This document shows, piece by piece, positions 7,872 through 17,614 of a stretch of 22,260 nucleotides of DNA. The notes below the pieces were generated by a model. That model saw only the letters and a program-made list of their open reading frames with translations, was not told the origin of the DNA and did no database searches. How positions within the stretch are numbered: the stretch's first letter is position 1; the number at the start of each line of letters is the position of its first letter. The position numbers and the translations under genes are program-made. Source of the DNA: Stramenopiles sp. TOSAG23-2 (lineage: Eukaryota > Sar); the NCBI GenBank assembly GCA_900128395.1, contig LT649516.1, positions 1-22,260 on the forward strand, written 5' to 3'.

Positions 7872-8026
7872 ATTTTTGAATTAATTGACTGTATTTGTTG
7901 TACGTATGTATATATATATATACACACTTTCTTTGTTCTTTTAAATCATCCAATGTCATATTTTTGAATTAATTGACTGTATTTGTTGTACGTATGTATA
8001 TATATATATACACACTTTCTTTGTTC
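7851..8026. repeat. Tandem duplication D (2 x 88 bp) over the 5' end of the G-patch gene
   Basis: Unit 7851-7938 is repeated exactly as 7939-8026, with 2 bp of junction homology. It carries the first seven codons (MTLDDLK) and about 67 bp of 5' flank with an AT run. The outer copy supplies a second ATG at 7959, out of frame with the gene (88 is not a multiple of 3), which would act as an upstream start if transcribed. Confidence 0.95.
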
Positions 8027-8344
8027 TTGTAGATATACCTAGTTTATCCATAATCTATGTATGTAATCAGGGTGGTAAAGTATTATATATAGTATTTTTG
8101 TGGTGATGATGATGATGAAGAAGAAATAATTATCGTGCGTACATTAATCAACATCAGTAAATAGCATTGAGTTTATTAGCAGCTCGAGTAGCAAGCTGGG
8201 CAAGCTAATATTATAGCATTGAGTACTGGGCAGTAGTGGAAGGTGGAAGGGGAAAATTTATACGAATAGGTATTATAGGATAGCATTGCAAGTATTTTTT
8301 TAAGGGATGATATAATAGAAGATCTCTTGATGGGGAGCCATCAG

Positions 8345-8353
8345 TACCTGGTA
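8345..8353. promoter_or_regulatory. TACCTGGTA motif, copy 3
   Basis: Third copy of the motif, about 290 bp before the start codon at 8641 and followed by TAATAATAC. Confidence 0.3.
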
Positions 8354-8412
8354 TAATAATACAAAAATCATCTCAAATCTAATAATCTCACCACCACCTA
8401 CGTACATTATTA

Positions 8413-8421
8413 TACCTGGTA
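8413..8421. promoter_or_regulatory. TACCTGGTA motif, copy 4
   Basis: Fourth copy of the motif, 68 bp after copy 3 and in the same orientation, in the same divergent promoter region. Confidence 0.3.
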
Positions 8422-8640
8422 CTAAAAAAATAGGCCAAGAAGAAAAGCCAAGAAGAAACAGTTACCGTTGTGTTAGTGTTGCTTGTAGACAATTAAATAA
8501 TATATTTTTATATTTATAAATATATATATACCCATAAGGCATATATCCATCGACTGTGGTATATCCATCCATCCAACCATCCCAACCACCCACATCCCAC
8601 TGATCACTCACGGCATTTACATTGCGTCTTCATTAGAAAC

Positions 8641-11600
8641 ATGTCACAAAATGTATTGCATCCAGCAGGTCTTCCACAAAAAAATTATCATAAATTATCA
8701 GAAAAACAATTAGAACAATTTTATAAAAATAATACGTCAACGACGAAAATAAATAATAATAATACTAATAGTAATATACCTGTAAATACCAGCAGGTCTT
8801 CCACAAAAAAATTATCATAAATTATCAGAAAAACAATTAGAACAATTTTATAAAAATAATACGTCAACGACGAAAATAAATAATAATAATACTAATAGTA
8901 ATATACCTGTAAATAAAAATGGAAGAAGTACAACGAGTAAGAAGGGAAGTAAGAATGTTCGAAGTATTAGTTTGTCTAAAACAGCTGCAAGCGGATTAGC
9001 GTATGTACAAAAAATTAATAATCCTGCAAGTATAGATATATCATGTCATAAGTGCGGTCGTGCAATTCGTTGGCAAGCCAATTTTTGTCCAAATTGTGGA
9101 GAATCAGTAGCTTTTCCCACGAGAACATTTTTGCCTAGACCTATTGATCCAAATGACCCATTTCTCAAAGAAAAGAAAAAGAAAGATAAATTACCTAAAA
9201 ATTTAAAATCAAGTATCCATTCAGCATATGGTGGTGATAGGTTATTTCCATCATCATCGAAAAAACGTAATAGTAATAATAATAATAATAATAATAAAAG
9301 TCGTCGTCGTCGTAGTAATAATAGTAGTAATAATGTAAAGAATCAAAAACAGCAACAATCTAGTCAACAACAACAATATAATATGATACCCACATTTAAT
9401 AAAACGGTAGATGCGTCAAATAGTTCTATCATCATCAACGATGGCAATGCTATTGATGGCAATATCGAACAACAAATGTCAAATATGGAAACGAGTGTAA
9501 ATAATAGTGAAATAAATCAACAAATTGAAGATGAAGATGAAATCGAACCATCTAGATTTAAAGGACCAAATTCCGATATATTAGGCATTCTATTTGATAT
9601 GAAAAATGTAGAAAGAGCATCTGGTAATATATTAGAGGGTGATGTGTATAATAATGCAATTAAGCATTTAAAAAATGTAACAACTAAATTAAATGACGTA
9701 AAAGATGTAAAAAAATTCATGAAAAAAGCGACGAAAAAAGCAAAAGCAGCTGTGAAACAAATAATTAAAAATCGCCAACAACGTGTTTTAAAAGGTGGTA
9801 TGGATATTATGGATAAAGCTGATATTTTAATTGCTCAAAGACGTGAAGAAAGTGATGAGAAATTTAAGATGCAATCCTTGAAGAAAGAAGCTATGCGACA
9901 GCGATTATTGGTTGTGTTAGAAGAAGAACAAGAACGAGAACGCGAGCGAGAAACATTTTGGTGGAGTAAAACAACACAATCAAGATCTATAGAGGAGCAA
10001 AAGCAATTAGCTGCAGTTTTTGATCAAGAACGCGAAGCAGCATCTTCAAGAATTATGTTGCTAACACAATCAATAGCACTAGCTGAACGAAATCAAACGC
10101 AAAATATATATCATGATGATGACGATGATGATGATACTGACGAGGAACATAACGATAATAGTGTAAAGGCTGATATGATACCACGTAATGAAAATAAAAT
10201 TATATTACAAAATATTGATGAAGAAGTGACATTTGAGATGAACAAAAATGAATTTTCAAATAACAACAATAATGATGATGATGATGAAGATGCAGCATTG
10301 AATTTATTTGAATCGTCGATCGCTTCTTTAGTAGATGATGTATTTGATGGTGAAGCCGAAGAAAATTTATTAGATGGAGAAGGTAAAAGCCATTTGTCAT
10401 TACCATCGATTGAAAATACAAATGCAAACATAGATAAGAAAAATAATGATATCGGTGTTAATTTAGATGAAATGTTTTATGAATCAGCAGATCAATTATT
10501 ACCAGTCATAAATCAAAATCAAAATCAAAATGATGGGATGATGGAAAGACGTGATCATATCGACGAAGAAGAAGAGAAACGACAAATGAAATTAGAAAAG
10601 AAAAAAACAAAGAAAGTCATGAGAGAATTATTACAACCATTTGTTGAAGATGTCAAAGAAATTGAAAAAGAACATGATATGATGAAACAACGACCGTATG
10701 TTTTGTTAATTCATAATGAATTGACTGAGGAGGAAAAGGAAAAAAAAATACGTAAAGAGCAAGCAAAGAAAGAAGAAAAGCGACAAAAGGAAACATTAAA
10801 GCAGCAATTAAAAAGACAGCAAAAAATATTAGAGAAAAAAGAAAGGTCAAAAGCAATTAAAGAAAGACAATTACGTGCTAAAATGAGACATGAATCAATA
10901 CACTTACGTAAAGATATAAAGTTTCAAAACAAATTGATTGTCCGTGATGTTCAAGCAGACCGAATGAGGCAACGACCACGAGTGGCATTTGGGACCAACG
11001 GCAATAATAGTATGGCTCATGTTCTGGATGACCCAGATAGTATAGGTATTATAAAAAATAAAAGCATAGTTTCATTTGAAAGTATGGTGGATAATACTTT
11101 AAATGACGAAAGTACATTAAACATTTCTGCACCAACTAGTGGTATTTTTTGGGGAGAGTCGATGGAATTGGTTGATAATCAAGATTCCGAGCTTCCGATG
11201 GATCGTATGGCTTCTACTACGGTTGGCGGTGGTGTTTTTTGGGGTGATTGGGTCAACGAAGGCGATATCATTGACGAAGGTGCCGAGGAGAGGGAGGAAA
11301 ATGAGGAGCATAAAACAAGTAGAGGCGGATTATCATCAGCTGGAAGTGCATATTCTTACAAGAGTCAACGCTCTACTAAAACTGCTGCTACTGCTAGCAC
11401 CGGCAACGTCCATCCAATTACACATTTATTGACTATATATCGTAAACGATTTGTCGGTGGTCCTAAATTATCTGATCGCATCAAGACATTTAATCTTAAA
11501 GGTCGAAGTGCCAAACTTGGTGGACTTGGCAAGTTAGAAACAAAATATCGTGTATTAAATTGTGGTGATCCCATGTTTACATGTAGTACTAAAGTTTCTG

Positions 11601-13537
11601 GCAGCATAAATCAAGGGAGAGGCGCATATGCTATTGTTACAGTCTATGATGGTGGCGGTGGACCAAATGAACCAAATTTACGCACAGATCTAGTCCTTGC
11701 CGCGTATTTACCTGCAACATGTGAGCATCTCGTAGTACGTATAAACCGCGCAGAAGTCTCAATGTTTTTAAATAAATCTACAGATTGGTTTTCAGCAAAT
11801 GATGTACATGATGGAAAAGCATCAATGCAATATATGCGTCCATATTGGCAAAAAAAAATCAGCCCAATAGTTCATAGATTGCAGATTCATTTACAAATGA
11901 TAGGTGGTGAAAATTATATATCCCGTGACTTGTATTTAGATGTCGATCGATGTATATTATCAAAAACAAAAGTAAAGGTGCCTTGTATAGAGGATCAAAA
12001 AGAATTTAATGATGGGTCATTCCCAAATAATGCTGCTATTGTAGTACGTGTTGAACGTAGTACAAAAAAAGATACAAATAAAAAAAATGAAAAAAAAGAA
12101 TACGATGCATCTGGAAATGTGATTGAAAAAAAATTAAGAGATTGGGAAATTCATGAAGGACCCCCTGGCTCTGAATTGATCATATTTGCAGTTACAGTTG
12201 TAAGTCGCAGACAAAATGGTGTGCGTGATACGATGCGTAAATCAATATCACTTGCACATTTAACACGTCACTTAAAATTGCCGAAGAAACCAATGTTGAT
12301 GGTGGCAGATGAGAAACGGGATGAGTTATGCAATGCAATTCTCAAGTCACTCCGTTTTGTCTATTTGAGTCCGGTTGAGGGAGACCCGACAGATGAAAAT
12401 GGGAGATTTCGCCGATATACAAAAGCAGAAGCTATGATGGAAGCTGAACTTGATTTTGTATTTAAATGGGCAAAGCCTTCACGTCGCCCAATAACATTTG
12501 TTGATCCATCAAAAGCACCATCTCCAGTTAAAGAATTACCATCACCAAAACAAATAGATGATAGCAAACAAGATGAAGAAGACTTAAAAATCGCTGAAGA
12601 ATCTGCCGCTGTACAAATGCAACGAGTTTATCGTGGATTTAAAGATCGCAATGTTGTAAATTTAAAACGTGAAGAAATGGAAAAAGAAATGGCCAGGAAA
12701 TTAAAAGAAGAACAGGAAAGAGAAGAAACGGAACGTCAATTGATGCATCAAGAAGATATCTCTATGCGAAATTACATAAAAGAATTAGCAAAAAAGCAAA
12801 AAGAAGAGGATCGATTAAATAATCAATTTGCATACCGCGTTGTTAAAACTAATGTTAACATTGATGGAAAGCGTGTATCGATAACGATAAATGTTACCGA
12901 CAAGCCATCCTTGCATATTGCATTCATCGTTGTTGTACATGAACATTCGAATAAAAAATTACTTTTAACTTTAAGCGAAGGTGAAAAATTAGATGGTTTT
13001 ATTGATCATTACTGCAATAATGACGAGGGTAGGCCAATAGTGGATAATATTGTTGCTGGTTTGCAACAAAATGACTATCCTAACTTTGTAGATTTAATGG
13101 TAAAACATTTGCAACTATTTCATTCAAAGAAGAATAATGTAATGGTATTGTCATTAAAAGCACCACTGGAAGATGCTGTTGATAAAGGCGACGTCGCAAA
13201 AACAATGATTACTCCAAAGCGTAAAGTGGAAGGAAAAACTACTATTGTTGATATTGATGCTGATTTAGATACAACTGATTTATTTTTGAAAGATGGATCT
13301 GTATTAAAAACTCCACCAGCAACACCATCATTTGTACCAACTCTTGATATGGAAAGCGTAAAGAAAAGCAAACGTAGAAGGCGAAGGGTAAAATTAGGCA
13401 TGCCTGCTAAAGGAGGAACACCAAAAAAAACAAATACAAATATTGATTTGAAAAAGAAATTTGATAAAGTTGCAACTGATAAAAAGAAGAGGAAAAAAAA
13501 AAAAAAAAAATCTCCCACTAATGTGTTGATATTTTAG
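8641..13537 (+). CDS. Large zinc-ribbon / coiled-coil / IQ-motif protein, frame broken near its start by a duplication
   Basis: The start is the ATG at 8641 (MSQNVLHPAGLPQ). A 127-bp tandem duplication shifts the frame; with one copy ignored or spliced (28 nt + 8796-13537) the product has about 1589 residues. Numbering from 8972, where the long frame opens: a zinc ribbon C25-x2-C28...C39-x2-C42; Asn/Gln-rich linkers; charged coiled coils at about 270-350 and 540-690; acidic Asp tracts; two FWG motifs (GIFWGES at 724, GVFWGDW at 754); a globular region at about 815-1130 with many strands; an IQ calmodulin-binding motif MQRVYRGFKDR at 1216-1226 followed by a helical EK-rich stretch; a second globular block at about 1285-1400; and a Lys-rich tail. 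No signal peptide or membrane segment is seen. The family is not recognised. Calmodulin binding and zinc binding are likely, and a cytoskeletal scaffold role is a guess. In the long frame as written, no ATG occurs before about 9381, past the zinc ribbon, which argues strongly for 8641 as the real start. Confidence 0.75.
8662..8915. repeat. Tandem duplication E (2 x 127 bp, frame-breaking)
   Basis: Unit 8662-8788 is repeated exactly as 8789-8915, with no extra junction homology. It lies in codons 8-50 of the large IQ gene. Because 127 is 42 codons plus one base, reading through both copies gives a stop in the second copy. The unit contains CAG|GTCTTC. Confidence 0.95.
8669..8795 (+). other. 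Candidate spliceosomal intron formed by duplication E
   Basis: A GT...AG segment of exactly one repeat period runs from CAG|GTCTTC in the first copy to CCAGCAG| in the second. Removing it joins the ATG at 8641 to the long frame. TACTAATA lies about 30 nt before the acceptor, similar in place and sequence to the CTAAC of the two confident introns here. The donor is weaker than their GTAAGT. It is unproven and may instead reflect an assembly error. Confidence 0.4.
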
Positions 13538-14144
13538 AGTACGAGTATATTATATATAATATATATAAAAATATGATAAGAGAATTTTTTATATATATAC
13601 TAGTGTGCTTTAAAAATAATAAAATTATCTTGATATCATATTATTTAATTTTGACTATACGAATTCGTAGAGATATTAAAAATATACTCTCTTTTTGTGT
13701 GAAATTTTCTATGATACGTGATTCAATACAACTTTTGTGATAATATTTTAAAACATATTTAAAACCGAGATGAGCTGTGAAAAAAAAATGTAAAATACGG
13801 TTGTATATACTCGTATATATAATAATACGCGTATTTTTTATTAGCTTGAAAATATGATAATTTTGTTGTATATAAATCATAGTTTCAAATAATATGACTT
13901 CATGTGACATGATGAAATATCGCGCTACTAATTTATAGTAAACAAGATATTGTCGATTCAAATAATGATTGATCCGTTATAGTAGAATAAGAAGCTTTTA
14001 AATTTATAATCCTTTGCATGTTGGTTTTATGCCAAAGAAAATGAACAAGCAGAAAATTCTATGCATATACAAATCTCTGTTGTGATTAGAACATAGATAG
14101 TGTATTATATTTTCATATTACACTAATCTCATGCTTTTATTTTT
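13538..14144. other. AT-rich intergenic region between convergent genes
   Basis: This 607-bp stretch separates the 3' ends of the large IQ gene and the MFS gene. It is strongly AT-rich with TACGAGTA/TACTCGTA-type words (13540, about 13805) and AT runs. A 106-codon minus-strand frame at 13641-13961 looks like low-complexity chance. No RNA gene is recognised. Confidence 0.5.
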
Positions 14145-15980
14145 TTATGCATCTGCATTTTTATCAGTAGCATCTTGAACAGCAGCATCCGTGAAATCTG
14201 CTGCTTTTGCTGTTGCACCCCAACTTCCGAAAATCGTGTCTTGTTGGTATTCTTGACTTTTTGCTAAATGGCCATATTTTTGATCTGCAATCATGAAAAA
14301 TACCATAAGCAATATAATAGCAGGCGCAGCGACATAGAGCCAATGTGCGCCAGGCATCATAGTAGGATCTGCATTACATGCTGCGACATGGCTTGGGTAA
14401 ATAACTGCTGCTAAAATAGACCCAACAAGCTTGAAAGATGCTTCTCCTGTCTTCCATGCACCTCCAAGTGGACCAGTGTCTTTCGGGCCACCTTGTGAGT
14501 TGTATAATGCTAACATACTGCTTTGCACACAACCATTTCCCATATAACATAAACCACCAATGAAGACGACAATCATACCAGTTGGTTGCGAAGTTGCCGT
14601 ATCATTTGGTCCTTTTCTTGTCAATGCAAGCATTAAAATTGCAGTCCACAGGACAGGATACCCCCAATAAATAGAACGGCGGAATCCAATTCTTGAAACA
14701 ATGCATTTTATTGCAATCAACTGTGCGATGAAAATCACTATAACTGCCATCATCACGATGACAATGTTTACGCCATAATTCCATAACATGTAATGGAGGG
14801 CTACACTTTCCCAGTAAGCGAAGAAAAGTGCATACATTGCATTTGCCAGCCATAAAAAGAAGGTATACATTCCCATTTTCATTGGGACAACCAAAGAGGA
14901 AAAGAACAAATAGTCCATAGGATTCCCACAGCATTTCTTTTTTTTCTCTTCCGTTAATGGTTCGACTAGCATTAGTCCACCCATAACAGTACCAATTGTC
15001 CCAAATACGATACCAGAGACAAACATTGCAATCAAGAATGCAGGTGCAGATTTCGCTCCGACGTATAAAACTATCAAGCCAAGCAACCCAAAAAAATAAC
15101 CAAAGCCAAGGCCACCAGCAAAACCAAATGCTCGCATATGCGCATAATTTTTAACGAATGAGTTGAAATCAACTGATACATCAACAACAAATGAACTTGC
15201 AACAATTCCAAATGGAGAGCACATACCAATTATGCCTTGGCTTATAATATAAAATACTTGTCCATCGAAATGACTTCCATCAGCAGCATCTTCGATGACA
15301 CATTGATCCACACAAAGCTTTTCCGCCGTCGTTTCATTTGCAGCAAATTTCTCTGCATAACATGGTTTATAGCATGTCTCCCAAGTATCGGCTTTCGACG
15401 TCAGGAAACCAAGCAACATAAAGAAAGACCCAAGAGCATATCCCATCAATGCAACGAATACAAGCTTCTTTCGACCTAATGCTTGTCCAATTCTATATAT
15501 GCGTATATGCGGGTTTGTTAGAAAATGTATATATTTTGTTATAAAATGAATTCCAATACATAGAAGATAATTTAAATAATAAAAACAAATTATTAAAGTG
15601 GTTTAATGATAATGATAAGTATAGAGGATTATTATTATATCACGGTTTAGGTTGTTGTTAAGATGATTTAATAATGGAGTATATTGAGTGTTTATTACTT
15701 ACTCTCCAAAAGCCGTACCAGTCAATAAATTAATCGAACGCTGGGCCAAAATAATGCTAGTAGTGAAACCAGCAAATATTACAAACTTCTCACCTATTTT
15801 CGGATCCTTGCTTGTAATAGTACTTGGTGAAATAGTTGATGTGATAATATAACCAATACTAAAACGGAACCCTATGGAATAGGTAACAATGTAACAAATT
15901 GCTGTTAAGATTTGTGCTCTTGTGAGCCACTTGACTTGGTTGATTTCATGTTTCTTTGCATCAGTCACTTTATCAGCCAT
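14145..15980 (-). CDS. Major facilitator superfamily (MFS) transporter, two exons
   Basis: Two exons, 15703-15980 and 14145-15492, give about 541 residues. The product is a polytopic membrane protein with roughly 12 hydrophobic segments. The splice join falls inside MFS motif A, giving FGEIGQALGRKKLVFVALMG, whose G-x3-(D/Q)-x2-G-R-K-K pattern lies between transmembrane segments 2 and 3 and supports both the family and the intron. A loop after segment 3 carries four or more cysteines (CYKPCYAE, CVDQC), likely paired on the non-cytosolic side. A cytosolic loop has EEKKKKCCG. The start is taken at MADKVTDAKK (15980); the frame extends further only by a non-ATG start. It ends in TAA. The substrate is unknown. 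Its coding sequence looks richer in G and C and in C-ending codons than its neighbours, which may mark high expression. It is head-to-head with the AAAP transporter at 16026. Confidence 0.8.
15493..15702 (-). other. Spliceosomal intron in the MFS gene
   Basis: The minus-strand donor is GA|GTAAGTAAT at 15702 and the acceptor TATATAG| at 15493; length 210 nt. TTCTAAC lies about 25 nt before the acceptor. Removal joins GA+A to keep frame and completes MFS motif A. Without splicing the first exon hits TAA at 15701. Confidence 0.85.
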
Positions 15981-16025
15981 GATGATATATATCAATGAAT
16001 TAAATAATAATGTAAATAATGTTAT

Positions 16026-17162
16026 TTGCTTTTATTATTTTATGTTCTAATTGAAGTGGGTTGTATTTATTCTATTATTATTGCTTCTGAACGTTCACAG
16101 CAGAAAATATATTCAGGCGTTGTTAAATCGTATTTTGGTGAACGTTTTGGTTTTATTTTTGCTATTGTAATTGCAGTGTATTGCTTTTTCACATGCGCGG
16201 GTGGCTTTATTATCGTAAAAAATGTTATTTCACCAATATTATTGTTAGAAACAAATGATAAAACATTGTGGTGGAATTCACAATATATGCAAGTTTTCAT
16301 TGCAGGTATTATTGTTTTGCCATTTTTACTTTTAAGACATATTACATCATTACGTTTTACTGCTCAATTATCATTTTATTGCATTATATTTGTTGTCGGT
16401 GTAGTCGTAGCAGAATATTATTTAAGACCATCTACGGATTTTAAAGATTCAATATTAGGACCATTAGATAAATTTGGAGAATTTCCATCATTTATTTTAG
16501 CGATTCCAAATATTTTTTTAAGTTTACAATCACATGTAAATATTCCATCAATATATGCGGAAATGAAACCATCAATACGCTCTGCAAATAATATGTTATT
16601 GGCCGCTGTTCTTGCATATACGCTTGTATTCATTTTATATAGTTTGATTGGAGTATATGGCGTGATGACATTTAGACGTTTAACATTACCAAATATTTTA
16701 GAATGTGCATATGATCCATCAAAAATAACTATTATTGTTGCACGAATCTGTTTAGCTATTACAGGTTTATTTTCAATTCCTGTTAATCATCATCCATCAA
16801 GAGAAGCAACATGGCAAATTATAAGTGGTGGCAAATCAAGTGATAAAATGACAAAATCCTTTCTTGTTACTGCAACTATTGTTTTTTTCATATTAGCAAT
16901 GGGACTTGCCGTTTTCATAAATGAATTAAGTACATTGAATGATTTAAGAGGAATGACAATTGGTGTGATTATTATTTTCATCTTGCCAGGATTTTTTCTA
17001 TTACATGAAAGTAAATGTTCCATTGTTGGAATGATTTATGTCCTTGTTGGCATTTTATCTTTTTTAGTTTCTGCATATTCATTTGTTGGTACGAAATTTT
17101 ATGATTTAACACCAATGGAAATACCAAAATATATTCCAACCTCTGGAAATATTACACGGTAA
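16026..17162 (+). CDS. AAAP/SLC38-type amino-acid transporter, 5' end missing
   Basis: The frame is open from 16020 to a TAA at 17160-17162 (about 380 codons). The product has about nine or ten hydrophobic segments and resembles the amino acid/auxin permease (AAAP, SLC32/36/38) family: IPNIFLSLQSHVNIPSIYAEMK fits the family's conserved segment around TM6 (listed here in part), LLAAVLAYTLVFILYSLIGVYGVMTF fits the next helix, and FSIPVNHHPSRE fits the family pattern of a proline-breaking P-x-N-HP-x-R. These carriers move neutral or cationic amino acids across plasma or vacuolar membranes. TM1 with its glycine-rich 'GSGIL' segment is absent, and no in-frame ATG occurs before 16287. The frame closes upstream at 16017, and the divergent MFS gene starts at 15980, leaving no room for a normal first exon. 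The 3' 32 codons and stop are repeated downstream (duplication F). Confidence 0.75.
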   Translation: MLLLFYVLIEVGCIYSIIIASERSQQKIYSGVVKSYFGERFGFIFAIVIAVYCFFTCAGGFIIVKNVISPILLLETNDKTLWWNSQYMQVFIAGIIVLPFLLLRHITSLRFTAQLSFYCIIFVVGVVVAEYYLRPSTDFKDSILGPLDKFGEFPSFILAIPNIFLSLQSHVNIPSIYAEMKPSIRSANNMLLAAVLAYTLVFILYSLIGVYGVMTFRRLTLPNILECAYDPSKITIIVARICLAITGLFSIPVNHHPSREATWQIISGGKSSDKMTKSFLVTATIVFFILAMGLAVFINELSTLNDLRGMTIGVIIIFILPGFFLLHESKCSIVGMIYVLVGILSFLVSAYSFVGTKFYDLTPMEIPKYIPTSGNITR

Positions 17163-17277
17163 AGTTGAGTTTTAGTTTCTGCATATTCATTTGTTGGTAC
17201 GAAATTTTATGATTTAACACCAATGGAAATACCAAAATATATTCCAACCTCTGGAAATATTACACGGTAAAGTTGAG
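17062..17277. repeat. Tandem duplication F (2 x 108 bp) over the 3' end of the AAAP transporter
   Basis: Unit 17062-17169 is repeated exactly as 17170-17277. It contains the last 32 or so codons, the TAA and seven following bases. The second copy lies after the stop, so the protein is unaffected. There is no AGGT in the unit. Confidence 0.95.
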
Positions 17278-17614
17278 ATACTATCATATGTATATATATA
17301 TATATTACTTATATATGTTAAAATAGAAATCATCATATGGAGAAAGGATATTTTGTAGTCCCGAGTAGTAAATCCTTTTTGTTAATTTTTTTATAAAAAA
17401 TATTTTATATTTTATTTTTTTTATAGTTAGTAGTGCCGGCCGGCCTGACGACGATATATTATATATGATGATGGGTGCCTTCTGTCTTTTACCCACCACA
17501 ATTCAATAATAATAAAATAAAATAAAGTTACACACACACTTTTTATTTTGTTTGCATAACAACAAGAAGATACATTATTACACTATACATGTACAATAAA
17601 CTAATAACAACGAA
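17278..17614. promoter_or_regulatory. Intergenic region upstream of the alpha/beta hydrolase
   Basis: This 337-bp AT-rich gap between two plus-strand genes holds an AT run near 17290-17306, GCCGGCCGGC near 17437, and A/T-rich blocks close to the hydrolase start. No gene is seen. It should carry the hydrolase promoter. Confidence 0.45.

Larger units (their letters stand above)
7872..8640. promoter_or_regulatory. Divergent promoter region between the G-patch gene and the large IQ gene
   Basis: This 769-bp noncoding stretch lies between two divergent genes. It includes most of duplication D, AT runs near 7912 and 8517, a GAT triplet run near 8105, and two copies of TACCTGGTA 68 bp apart (8345 and 8413). 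No RNA gene is recognised. Confidence 0.5.

Noticed and set aside
8972-8974. Start of the large IQ protein at 8972
   Set aside because: The codon is TTG, the frame continues upstream through duplication E, and the ATG at 8641 joins it exactly when one 127-bp copy is removed.
13641-13961. A 106-codon minus-strand open frame between convergent genes
   Set aside because: It is rich in I, Y, K and R as expected from AT-rich DNA, has no recognisable domain, and lies in a region that behaves as noncoding.
16026-16028. TTG as a true start of the AAAP transporter
   Set aside because: Non-ATG starts would be exceptional in a nuclear gene, and the protein clearly lacks its first transmembrane segment, so the frame is 5'-incomplete.
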